In this document: piece after piece, positions 1-10,716 of the stretch
Position numbering within the stretch: the first letter of the stretch is position 1
Layout: each line of letters begins with the position of its first letter
DNA from: Cylindrobasidium torrendii FP15055 ss-10
Lineage: Eukaryota; Basidiomycota; Agaricomycetes; Agaricales; Physalacriaceae
Length of the DNA stretch: 59,446 bases
Reading direction: 5' to 3'
Assembly (NCBI GenBank): GCA_000934385.1
Contig: KN880583.1
Span: forward strand, 1 to 59,446
Program-made: the position numbers and the translations under genes
Notes under the pieces: generated by a model
Told to the model about the DNA's origin: nothing
Database searches by the model: none
What the model saw: only the letters and a program-made list of their open reading frames with translations

Positions 1-640
1 CGCGAGTTGCCGCGCTCTGCGCTCGCGGATAGCTTTTATGGTAAGGTCGGGATGGGCGGGACAAGAGGTATTGACGGCGCCGCCGCGGCGAACCCAGCAG
101 CTACTGGCGCAACAGAGCCTGCATGCTGTGACGCTCAATCTCATCACAGCTATGTTACAAGGGATACGGGATTGAGGATATAGAGTATAGCGGCAGTAGG
201 TGAGGGTGGCCACTCCCGTACTCGGACGACAGCAGCGAACACGGCGGCAGTGACGCGATTTTCTCCATCAAAGGTCGAGAAATCACTTTGCGGTATCGTT
301 GAGCGCACCAATATCCAGGTTTGACGCGACTCGACGCGCTCTGTGGTCGCAAAGAGCTCTGTAGGGTTAAGTCGGGACCGGCGGGACGAGTGGCAGGAAC
401 GGCGCCGCCGCGGTGAGCTCTGGGGCAACTTGCACGGCAGAGCGTGGGTGCTTTGATGCTCACTCTCATTGCGTCTTAGGTGCAGATAATACGCAAATAA
501 AGGTGTCTGTTGGCAGCAGGTGTACGTGGCCGCTTCCCCGTACACGGACGACGGCGATGAAGGCAGCAATGGCGCGTTATCTCTCTGCAAAAGATATGGG
601 ATGTCTTTCTTATATTTTCTACATTTTATTTGCATCCCCT
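1..640. repeat. Promoter-repeat region of paralog A, inverted relative to that of B
   Basis: Bases 1-263 are identical to the reverse complement of 13366-13628 (position n pairs with 13629 minus n); from about 264 on the match falls to roughly 90 percent but continues to about 640. Inside it a GC-rich block starting GTCGGGATGGGCGGG at 46 recurs at 371, giving a period of about 325 bp. The region lies directly upstream of gene A, so it probably holds the distal promoter. The repeat runs off the left edge of the window, so its true end is not visible. Confidence 0.9.
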
Positions 641-801
641 GACGCGTTATATAGTCCTTCAGCCCCGACGCAGCCATAGGGCGAACAATTTTGGTTGGTT
701 TTCTTTGCCTGGCGATCGACCATCCTTCCTTCCCTCTTACCACCACCCACTATCTCGCGAACCCACTTTGACGACCCGCACACCCTCAAACTTCTCAAGA
801 T

Positions 802-2642
802 ATGGCTATTAAAGGTGTTACCTGCATTGTGCGTATTTTTATTTGCTCGTTTATTAGCCATTTCACTGAAATACCCTTTTCAGAATCCGTCCAAGATTCA
901 CGAGCCTTCTCAATACGCGCACGACGATGACCCTCCTCCTGAGCAGCTCGGCAGTCTTCCGGCACCGTCATTGGACATCGAATTAGTTCTCGCCACACTG
1001 AGAGACCTAGGGCACATGGAACGTGGCATGCCCTCTGCAGACTCTTTGGAATTCCTTGAATGGCTCATTGCAGACATTCAGGCTACTTCCTCGTCAGTCT
1101 GCCATTTCTTTCTTTTTCGTCGTCTGTCAACTAAAACATTTGCCAAATAGGTTGGACATCGGCCAGCCCTCGCGTACGAAGAGGAGACTGTCCTCAGTTG
1201 ACCTTGACGAGGAGGATGGGCACGCGGACTACAAGCGTCCGCGCACGGACGATACCGAAAACGACGTTGAACAACCCCCCGCCGATGATGATTACCCTAT
1301 CCTCAATGGCGCTCATGGTACATCCTCAACGTCAATCGACTCATCTTTGACGACGGCCGCTCAGTCCCCCAATGCGACCCTTCCTCCTGCCACTCCCGCC
1401 GACACAGTGAACGACGCCGAGTTGGCCGACACTTCGGAGGATGTTGAACCAGTCGCCACTCTGGACACCTCTGAGGACAAGGAGGCCTCGACACCTGCAT
1501 CATCCGCCACGGAAGTTTCTACCGCCGACATCGATCCTACATTGTCGAACGCACCTAGCTCGACACCCTCGTCAGCCCCCGTGTCGGCTCATTCGGCTGC
1601 TCCAGTGCAAGGCGCTGTTGGACTTTCTGTCAGCGCATCAGCTCCTACTCCGACGCTTCAATCTCCTCTTGTGACCCCTCAATTTGTGCCCAATGTCCCG
1701 CCAGGTACAGTCACCGTCGCCGTCGGTGCGATGGCGAATATTTCGGGCATTACGCTCGAACTGCCTCCCAATATAGCGTCACACTACCGCAGGATACTGT
1801 CAAATCCTCCTCCTCCAGCTACGGTTGCTTCCATGGCCGCTGCCGCCCCTCCCATCGCTGCTCCCGCCGCTCCGGCAGTTGTTGCGCCGCCGATGGCCAA
1901 TACCGGACTTGGAGCCACACAGTATCAGGCCACAGTGGTGCCATCGACTATTCAACCACCCGCAACTGCCCCCGCTGCCATCGTAGCGCCTGCCGTCGTG
2001 CAACCTGCCCCCACTGCGCCGCCCACTACCACTGCGTCACCGGCTACTGCACCGCCTATGATTGCGCCTGTTGCTGGTGCTCCAACTCAGCCACCCTATA
2101 CGCTCTGGCAGAGTACGCCCTTAACTACAGTCGATACCTCAACTTGGGGCATCCATTACACGTCCGGTGAACCCATCGACCTGTAAGTCCTCATTGTTAT
2201 CCTTGCTGCTTTTGACTGATCTCTGTGTTGTAGTATCTACCGTAACCTCTTCCTGCACTCAGTCAGGACCTCGAACGCAAGCACTATTGCGTACGAGTTT
2301 GAACATCCCGGAAATCCCTTTGGGACACCTCCCACCTGCAAACGCGACATCCGATTTGGGTCGCCCCAGCCGGGTGAACTGCCTTCGTACACGGGTTTCA
2401 AGCTGTTTGAGGGGATTTCTTACCACAAGGACGTCATAGAAGCATTCCCCTACCTCTCCATGCGCGCTTTGGAACAGCGGAGATTTCAGCACGTTTTCCA
2501 TTGCAAGGTCAATGGAAGCAAATGGCGCTGCCCGCACTGCGGGAAGAACGTCAAGAGCCAGATGGGCGTCCTTACAAAGCACTTCAAGGAGTGTAGCGTT
2601 CTGCAATATGTAGAGCAGCAGGTGGCGGCTGCCAATCCGTAG
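802..2642 (+). CDS. Paralog A: disordered nuclear-type protein with C-terminal C2HC finger
   Basis: I do not recognise this family; function unknown. Exons 802-828, 884-1092, 1151-2182 and 2234-2642 join in frame to 558 residues. The first exon encodes nine residues (MAIKGVTCI). Exon 2 is acidic. Exon 3 opens with a basic cluster (TKRRLS, then KRPRTDD), which looks like a nuclear localisation signal, then a long Ser/Thr/Pro/Ala-rich, probably disordered stretch. Exon 4 is the most structured part and ends in a single finger C522-x2-C525-x13-H539-x3-C543 preceded by Trp520. The start and all three junctions were fixed by matching paralogs B and C, which have the same four exons and phases (exon 4 is 409 nt in both A and C). 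A transcriptional or chromatin role is inference from the finger and nuclear signal only. Confidence 0.85.
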
Positions 2643-2985
2643 ATTCGTTACGGCGTATCATGAACTTATTCTCTTTTTATCCACTCTGTTGATTGTTTCC
2701 TTTTCATGCCTTTCATGCCACTACATACGTACCCTCCCCGTTCTGTTATCTCTATTTCTCACCGGATTTTCTACCTACATATGTGCTGTCGGCACGCTGA
2801 CCTGTATCTCGAGCTCGAGGCTCTGCTGTTGTTACAACTTAACATCATCTATTCCTACCCATTTGTTGTCGTCTTGTTTCTTTATCCAACAACCGTTGAC
2901 GGTACATACTTACTGCTTGTTGTTCGCAATGTTATTTATCACTGAAAATCGTGTGGTGTGAAATTGAAATCATGGCCTTCAAATG
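2643..2985 (+). repeat. Conserved 3' region of paralog A
   Basis: This T-rich stretch after the stop codon matches the 3' regions of B (10375-10716, inverted) and C (17855-18215, inverted), including a shared CTGACCTGTATCTCGAG block and a GTGATAAATA-like end (TATTTATCAC here). Similarity stops at about 2985. It is presumably 3' UTR and terminator copied together with the gene. No separate coding potential is seen. Confidence 0.75.
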
Positions 2986-3750
2986 GGGACCGTCAGAGCG
3001 ACAAAGTCATTTCGCCTTGACGTTCGCATCGGCTTATCGCAAAACCTATGTATGTAGAAGGGGTCGCCGTCCAGCATCGCATACTGTCATGAAGCCACCC
3101 GTGTTTGTCTGCTCGGCAGTGGCTGAAGCCTAAATGCAGAACGAGACTGTCGACGACGTAAATTATTGCGCATTTTGTTCTAGTGAGCTTTCAGGTACCC
3201 TGTTGAGTTTCTTTCATGCCTTAATGAACATGTCGAGTTCATGGAAAAACCGGGTTCTAAGGCAAGGGTTGTCCACAGGACATCGTCGACGTACAGTCAG
3301 ACCACTTCGACTGGAGCGGACATGGTGATAATATCGATGGCTTGTACTCGATTTCGGCTCACCGTAAATCAATTGCGAGGAGGATACTTCGAAATCCAAC
3401 AACCTGGTCATTGCTCGCTGGTTCAACGTTCAACGACTCACTGTCAAATTTAAAATCAGGATAACCAACTTGCACTGCGCGGAGATGGTATACTGTCGAT
3501 GGTGTCTATAATAAAAACGTCTAATTCCATTGTTGCTGAGTCCAGTATTGTACAACGGCATTCCAACTTCGTTCCATGATCGGCATTTCCCTCCATTCAA
3601 CCTCTGTTCTACCACCATATCAGCTCTCCACTGGTCCAAATGCTTCGTTCTGCGACAAGTTCTTCTACCCATTGACCTCAAAGGACGCGAAGGAATGAGT
3701 ATCTATTTCAAGGCCATGCATTAGTCAACAAAACACAGTTTGCCGTTCTC
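2986..3750. other. Intergenic, no gene recognised
   Basis: Only short, unsupported reading frames are present on both strands. Nothing was recognised before the E-family relic that begins near 3755. Confidence 0.5.
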
Positions 3751-3754
3751 GACT

Positions 3755-4225
3755 CAGCTGTTTCGGGGGTCTGACTCGAAGGGAATTCGAGCAATTCCAT
3801 AAGACCGTATACAGCAACCGCCATTCTCAAAGCTTCAAAGTCCAATGGCAAATGCCATCTACCCGAACGGACACTATTCGCACATGTACAAGTACGTTCC
3901 ATGGCCACAACTCCCTGTCAACATTTATGCTAAGCTAATATGCAGATCCCTCTCGCTACGCAAACAACGTGTTCGCTCATTTGCCCTTCTCAGAGAAATG
4001 AAGCTACATTCACTCGTCATCTTATCACTGGGGTCGTCCGTCGCCACCAACACCCATACGCAGACCTGCCACAATTTACGCTCTCTGCGCCTTGGCCGCA
4101 GCCCCGAACAGACTCACTCTCATTGTCAAGCACCACACGAGCGACAGAGTAACTGTTAAGCGAAAACGGGATGAGTGCTGCGCGGCGCACAACACTGCAC
4201 GTCCGTTCAAAACGATACGGAGGAG
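3755..4225 (+). pseudogene. Degenerate copy of the E family
   Basis: The stretch from about 3762 matches exon 2 of E1-E4 (the CFGGLTR..EFE block). It then jumps by a deletion to the end of exon 3 (AFK..NGKCHLPER), followed by a recognisable third intron ending TATGCAG near 3945. The exon 4 match (RHP..GVVRRHQHPYADLPQF) runs to about 4090, after which only a KRKRDE-like remnant near 4160 survives. Exon 1 and most of exon 3 are missing and no continuous frame remains. It lies 27 kb from the intact array. Confidence 0.8.
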
Positions 4226-4229
4226 CGAA

Positions 4230-5212
4230 AGATACGGGCCAATTTAGTTTATCAGCCCGTGTATCCTCCAGATAGAGACGGCGGAGAAGGGTTACAGTCG
4301 TCGGCATACGACATCCAAGGACGAAAGGGGCGCTCATGCTCAGCAACGACGGGGCCCTTGACGATACATGTCCATAGCGATGCTGGCGCTACAAGCTTTC
4401 AATCGACACGCCCTTAGGCCTTAGGCTTGGGTGTTATCATTTATTCCCGCGTATGCATGTCGCTCGACATCCCATATCGTATACGCACAATTGACTCTAA
4501 TCTGGAAACCCCATGGACGGTCTGCACTGCTTCGCAGCTGGCCAAAGATGTGCACATAGTTAATAGATGCCACTCAAAGTATGAGTTCAGTCCCCTGCAA
4601 GGTATCTCGTCTTCGGGCGTAAGTTCTTGAGTGTCGTATTAGTTGAAGTCTGTCCGGTTACTACTTAGCGCGCGCTCAATCCGGCCTGGAGCTTGAGGCC
4701 GTAGTGGTATTTGTATTCCCAATTCCTCGGCGCTGTATGCCAAGGGGCATGTCTGCCATATCCAGCCTGAGAGTCTCACAGAGAATGCCATCGCAGGAAC
4801 GTCCTGGAGGTTATTGGACAGACATGTTTAGACTATTCTCATTGACATTTTGTTTTCGTCTTAAGCCTTATCTTCTCTGGGATGACCACGGGATTGGTTT
4901 ATCCGGACCTCTGAGCGTCAGAGCTTTAGATGTTCTTTTTTCCTTTGTCCTTGCGTTTACAAGTAACAAAACAACAACGGACAAACAATAAGATAAGATA
5001 AACAAAGCAATACAACTCGGCGTCTATTGTTGGTTGACGTGATCGTCATTTTGGACCTCCGCATCACACATCTTGTCCTTTAACCACCTTCATTGTGACC
5101 AGATACCCTTGCTTTTCTCCAGCAACATCGCCCTTGCAGCAAATTTCATAGCCAGACTGCATTCCGTCGCCTCCGCAACAATCTACCCGCGCGTAGTGGA
5201 CGATATCCGACC
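4230..5212. other. Intergenic, no gene recognised
   Basis: Several open frames of 60-95 codons exist on the plus strand but none shows recognisable domains or consistent splice structure. The last 200 bases are presumably promoter and leader of the gene starting at 5213. Confidence 0.5.
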
Positions 5213-7164
5213 ATGGCGCCAAAACAAGAAAAGCTAATTTCGGACTACTATTACTCGGACGCTGCACTGAAGGACGACCCGCGATATATCCAGGATCAGA
5301 AAGATTTGCAGAGGTTCATCAAAGTGCGTGACCCTCTCAGCGTCGCTGTTCGAGTATTGACCATACTTGCTAGTTCATGAAGCTCTGTGAAATCGAAAAG
5401 CCCAAGAACTGGCGGCAGCACTGCCAGACGCTCTACAACATGGCCGTCAACACGCTCACGGAGTACTACCAGGACGAAGGTCGCCGCAAGACTAGCATCA
5501 CCCTCTGGAGTCGTATTGTTGCATGCGGCGTATACATCCACCATAACCCGCGCGGTATCGAGGTCTCCGAGTTGCCAGACGAGGAGTACATGCAATGGGA
5601 GGACCGTCGTGCAGATCTCAACATGGAGACATGGGACCTGGTGGCCGTCGAGGTCTGCGTCAAGTGCTCGATGTGCGAAGTTGCTAAGCGCAAATGCGAA
5701 TACGCCTGCTTTAGCGATCCAGAAGACTGTCGATGCTGCCAACTACTCGGCCTTCCTTGCAGCAGGGACTACTGCAATGTCCCATGGCGCTACTCGAAAC
5801 CTGGCGGTGAATACCCACTTCCACAGCCTGTGTCGAACGCGGCTATTGCCCGACTCAACCCCAAGCCGCGTCGGCGTCGGCGGATTCCCGTTGCTGAGCC
5901 TGCACCGAAGAAGGGCAAATCTACCACTGTCCCCGCCCCCGCCTCTGTCCCCGCTCCCGCTACCAGCGCCAAAGTGAAGGCAAAAGCTAAGGCCAAGACA
6001 CCCAAAGTCAAAGCTGCGCTCGCGCCCGTTCCCGCTCCTATCATCACCTCGAAACCCAACGGCATCTTTGCGCGCAAGCGTCGGCCAGAAGACTTCATGG
6101 ACCCCAACGAGATAGAGGGCTACGAGCTCGATGCTCCGCCGCCGCCGCCGCCGCCAGTTATTATGGCGAAGAAACCTTCACGCTGGTTCGAGGAGATTGA
6201 TGACCGCGAGCCTGGCCCTTCGAAGAGGTCGTCGTCTAAACTTGATGCGGTATGTCCTGGACTCGTCTTTCATTCTATGGTACTGATGCCACTTAGATAC
6301 ACAAGCTCATCACCTCATCTGGCGCCGAGCGCTCTGTGGCTTTCCTGGAGAAACTGACCAGGAGGGTGCTGCGACTGCCGAAGGAGCTGCAGAATGAGGT
6401 GGAGCGTACATACGGCGATTTCTGGGGCGCGATGGTCGCGCTGAAGATTTACGACTCGGCAGGGTTCACCTTGGAGGAGAAGCAGGACTCGCTCGATGGC
6501 GAAGGCAGGTGGCCGCTACTCGAGAACGACGTCCTTGGCACCATGCCAGTGCGCAACTGGGATCTGGATCCCAAGTCGCTCGAACAAAGTGTATGTCAGC
6601 CTTCTCTTTCTTATGTCTCGTTACTGATACCTGTCTGGTAGTGTTCTGCCTGCAAAACATATGGCATGCCATGTCATTACCAGTACCATGTCCGCATCCA
6701 GGGCAAGACACCGTCGACGAAGTGCAGGTTCTGTGCGATAGGGAAACGCAAATGCAACGCGGTCATTGTTATGGATGAGCCTGGGTGTCCAGCGCAGAGC
6801 ACTTCGTCTGTGGAATGCAACACAGAATCGGATGCGCCTGTGATGGTGCAGTACGCGACAAGTGAGGATGATAGCCAGACGCGGGTCGCGAGCTCTCCGT
6901 CGGTGGTGTCGCAGGAACTGAAGCGGAAACGCAAGCGGGTATGTCTTGTCTTGACCTGTCCTCTATTGTGTTCTGACGGAGCTGTAGGCTGGCGTGACTT
7001 CATCAGAGGCATCGGAAATCATTGTCATCTCGGACGACGATGAACCAGAAGAGAAACTCGGGAAGGTGAAGGGGCTGGCTACAAAGAAGCGGCACAGCGA
7101 GTCGGTGGTGTGCAAGACGGCGGCGGCCCCGCCGAAGAAGAAGAGAAAGGTTTCGACTAACTAA
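5213..7164 (+). CDS. Nuclear-type protein with two cysteine clusters
   Basis: Exons 5213-5323, 5374-6249, 6297-6590, 6642-6938 and 6988-7164 join in phase 0 throughout, giving 583 residues. Two cysteine clusters are visible. One is near residues 132-171 (CVKCSMCEVAKRKC, then CRCC and C..DYC). The other is near 428-460 (CSAC..C, then CRFCAIGKRKC). Each contains a C-x2-C-x6-C half-site like that of Zn2Cys6 fingers, so metal-dependent DNA or RNA binding is plausible but unproven. Between them lie a basic RRRRR stretch, Ala/Pro/Lys repeats and a polyproline run. The C-terminus carries PPKKKRKV, identical in core to the SV40 large T nuclear signal, next to an acidic patch. Similar cysteine-cluster proteins are common in Agaricomycetes and uncharacterised as far as I know. 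Confidence 0.85.
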
Positions 7165-7658
7165 TACTGGGAAAGTCCACAATGGTGCCCAAGGCAGTGC
7201 AAAGGATAGATAGAATGTGTTTATGTCGCCTGTGGAAGATTCAGACACTCCGAGATACTATTGTGTTGTCTACATAACCGTTTCGTGTAATGTATGAACG
7301 TTGACGTCGTGTTAGTGTACCATTATTGTTGTTACTATTACTCTGCGAATGCCCTTATCAAATGTCGTGTTCTTCTATACGGTGTGATGGTCTGGCGACG
7401 TTGAGTGTCCAAGAGCGAAAGGACGTCAGCTAGACTGCCATGCTAAACTCAGTGGCTTTACCAACGAAGACTCTGTTCTTGTTATTTGCCATGTTGCTAA
7501 TCTTTGCGCACTGCTGGTTATTTTTCCCACGGTCTAGTTCAATTTCGTAAGATCGCATTTCGTTCCAGTTTATTGAATACGTATGTATGCTATATGGCTC
7601 GATGTAGATAACTATAGTATGTACTTGATATGTACTGCAGACGAGACCATGCGGATGG
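7165..7658. other. Convergent intergenic region
   Basis: This lies between the converging 3' ends of the cysteine-cluster gene and the MFS transporter. It is AT-rich and presumably holds both 3' UTRs. No gene is seen. Confidence 0.55.
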
Positions 7659-9681
7659 TCAAGCTGTGTCCTGGTTTCCCGCCTCCTTCCTTGCCGCTGC
7701 AATCTTCAAGTCCATACACGGAGCAAACTTTGACTTCATCCGTATACGAGCGCCGTATCTGAAAAAGAGGAACGGCATGGGTGCGAGGAGGACGGCAATA
7801 AACGCAATCAGAGTTGATGCCCAGTTCACACCAAGCTACCAAGCAATGAGAAAAATTCTCAGAAATGATAGATGTAGAAGACATACGTTGTGATACATTT
7901 GAGTCGTGAACAAAGGGAATGCAGCGGCGACGAGAGAACGCAGGATGGTATTCGATGCCAGTCCGGACGCGGCGTACATGAGGTATGTGTCCACAATGTA
8001 CGTCTAAACGCAACTTGTCAGCAATAGCCCGACGGTCACTGGATCTGAAAACGTACCAAGAACGAATTGAAGAAACACACGAAGGACATGCCCAAGAAGT
8101 ACAGCGAGATGGTTGGCACGATCCAGTGCACACTCGCATACTCGCCTGTCCAGCCTAGCCAGAATCCGCCAATGACCAACGCTGGTGCGCCAATCATCGC
8201 TGCGTATAGGCGATGCTCCGGAGGCGGGAATCCCTGCCATTCTACGACCAGCTTCGCGTACCGTCGACTCATGAACCACGAAATAGTTGCGCCTGTGAGA
8301 TTTCCCAATCCAAGTGATATGAAGACCAGGCCATTCTGCCAGATGGTGAATCCGCGCCGCTCGATGAAGACGACTGGGACGGCTTCGAACACTATGAGGA
8401 ATTTACATCAATATGCGTTGAAGGAAAAGGATCGGCATGAGACGTACGACCGTAGAGGACACCATAGACCATGGACATGTAGATTGTGATGAGCAAGAGG
8501 ATAGGTTCAAGGAGAAGCATCTTGAATGGACGGAGAAGTGTACGCTCCATGATGCCTTGTAGCGACCAATCCTCTAAATCGCGGTCCGCCTTCAGTCCTT
8601 CGACACTCTTGGGGTCAGTCTTTTGCAAATGCTTGAGCTAAAGAATTATCAGTCACATAGCATACTCACAAAAGCCATGTTGACTTACCTTTTTCTCCAG
8701 GATTATGCGAGGGTATGTCTCTGGAAGGAGGAAGAAAACAACCGCTGTGCAGAAACCGGCATAAATCATCATCACCCAGTATATCCATCGCCACGACACA
8801 TCGCTGCTCGCAATACTATGAAAGTGGATGTCAGACAGAAGAAGATAATGAGAAGGAGACCATCTTACAAGCCAGCTACGATGGGCCCGAAGACGGGTCC
8901 AAGTGATACTGACGCCGTGAATAGCGCCATGGCCGTTCCTCGGTCAACTGCAGACCAGACGTCTGCAATGACACCTTTGCGGTATGTTTGAGCGCCGAGA
9001 TTATCATCACCATTATCGAATCGCCTACGCACCTCCGCACACCGTCAAAGGTGCTACGCCAAAGAACCCACAAAAGAATCTTGTCACGAGTATACTCGCC
9101 ATGTTCTGTGCCAGAGCTTGTCCAAGGAAGAACAGGGTATAGCATACCATGCTACTGACAAGCACAAGTCTTCGTCCATAGAACTCACTTCCGGGGCCCC
9201 AGAACGAGGGCTATGATGTGCGAAGGTTAGAGTCCATCGAATGCGATAGAGAATTGTAGTACGCACCCCGATTGCATATCCAAGCAAGAAGCAGCTTATT
9301 ACACCATACGTCGCCTCATCGCTCGCACCAAACACTTCCTTCATGGCTTGACTTGCCGCCGCAGGCGCTGAACTCGCGAATGTCCTGTTCAAATATCAGC
9401 ACCGCTCAGTGTCTTTCGGACAGTAGACAGTAGAAGACCTACACATTGACACAAATCGTGAGGCAGACGGCAGTGACAAGCCACTTCCGTCTACGAGGCA
9501 GGTTCTGGGGATTCTGTGGGTCGTCGGGGCCATCCCAATTGATTAGCCTGGGGTCTCGCGGGGGTATCGGGACGAGAGGTTGTTTTGGCGGCTCTGGGGC
9601 TGTCGATTCCTTCGCCTCGAGGATGGTTGGAGTCGAGGACCGACTGGTCAATGGCGCGCTCCGTTTCTCGTACTCAGTCAT
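7659..9681 (-). CDS. MFS drug:H+ antiporter, DHA1 type
   Basis: Nine exons (9443-9681, 9267-9384, 9033-9210, 8869-8974, 8689-8815, 8448-8637, 8057-8391, 7887-8003, 7659-7835) join in frame to 528 residues. The cytosolic N-terminus contains NWDGPDDPQNPQN followed by RRRKW, the hallmark entry of the fungal DHA1 (Flr1/Tpo/Cyh-type) family. The first membrane segment follows (TAVCLTICVNV). The GSEFYGRR loop corresponds to motif A between helices 2 and 3, and the VSLGPVFGPIVAG segment to the antiporter motif C in helix 5. Hydrophobic segments continue to the end, consistent with twelve helices and a plasma-membrane location. Substrate cannot be predicted; related proteins export drugs, polyamines or small organic compounds using the proton gradient. 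Neighbouring genes give no pathway hint. Confidence 0.93.
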
Positions 9682-10374
9682 GGCGCGTGAGCTCTTCGAT
9701 GCAGTGGGAATGAAACAACAGTGGGAAACTCTGAGAGTGTTATAATTATACTCGAGAACATATTGCTCCGTAAGCACAGAAGTTATCGGTAGAACGGACA
9801 GAGTTTGAACAGAGTGATGCAGACCAGATACAATACAGAACATCGGATCAGCCGATCTTTGTCAATCCAATGTGTCAAAGGCGAGCCAAAGGTCCGGCGA
9901 GTTAGAATACATACTGCCTGTGTCACTTTAGTGTGGGACATCAGCCGGGCTGACCAGTTGGAAATTTGCGACAACAATTTGTGGGAAGCAACCGTCATGG
10001 GAAGTAGCGAACAGCGCGCTCGTCTGTGTGAACATGAAGGCTTGACTTCGAAAGTGGGACGCGACGTCAACTTCTTTGGCCAGCGAGCCTATTCATCCAG
10101 CCGACCAACTTCCCGTGCAATGCCTACGCGTCGTAAGCAATGAGAATGGGGGTGGAGCTCGAGCAGAGCACGCTATACTACGATGTACTTCGCTCTTTAG
10201 TTCAAGGCTTGTGTTTGCTTCGAGAACGCTTCGATATCGTATAAGACGTATGATTGAAAGGTTCAGCGCATGAATGAGTCTCCTGAAGACAATCTTTATT
10301 TGAGGTCGCAAGACATCCATTGGTAACGCGTGCGAAGCTAACTTGAATGCAACAATGGTACGAGACTTGCTTTC
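9682..10374. other. Intergenic, promoter side of the MFS gene
   Basis: No supported gene. It contains the upstream region of the transporter and the distal end of the paralog B unit. Confidence 0.5.
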
Positions 10375-10716
10375 AGAATATCGATAGATTCTCTTCTATA
10401 ATTCACACCACACATTTCGACCAGTGATAAATAAGTAGCATTGCAAACAACAATCAATACCGTTAACGGCAGTCGATATGTACGGATGATAGTAGCAAAT
10501 GGTGTGATAAGTAGACGTCGCAACAACAACAACAACAGAGCCTTGGGCTCGAGATACAGGTCAGTGTGCCGATAGCACACATGTACGTGAAAAATCCGGT
10601 GGGTAATCGAGACAACAGAACGGGGACGGAGTGTAACGGTAAGAAGGGCATAGTAAAGAGGAATAACAGACAACAGATCAAGACGAGATAATAGTACATG
10701 GTTCGCTATGCGAACT
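10375..10716 (-). repeat. Conserved 3' region of paralog B
   Basis: It matches the 3' regions of A (inverted) and C (same orientation), including CTCGAGATACAG and AGTGATAAATA blocks read on the plus strand. It is probably 3' UTR and terminator copied with the gene. Confidence 0.75.

Noticed and set aside
155..746. Long open frames on both strands in the first 750 bases
   Set aside because: They lie in the GC-rich promoter repeat, overlap each other, and the same DNA upstream of B and C does not preserve the frames.
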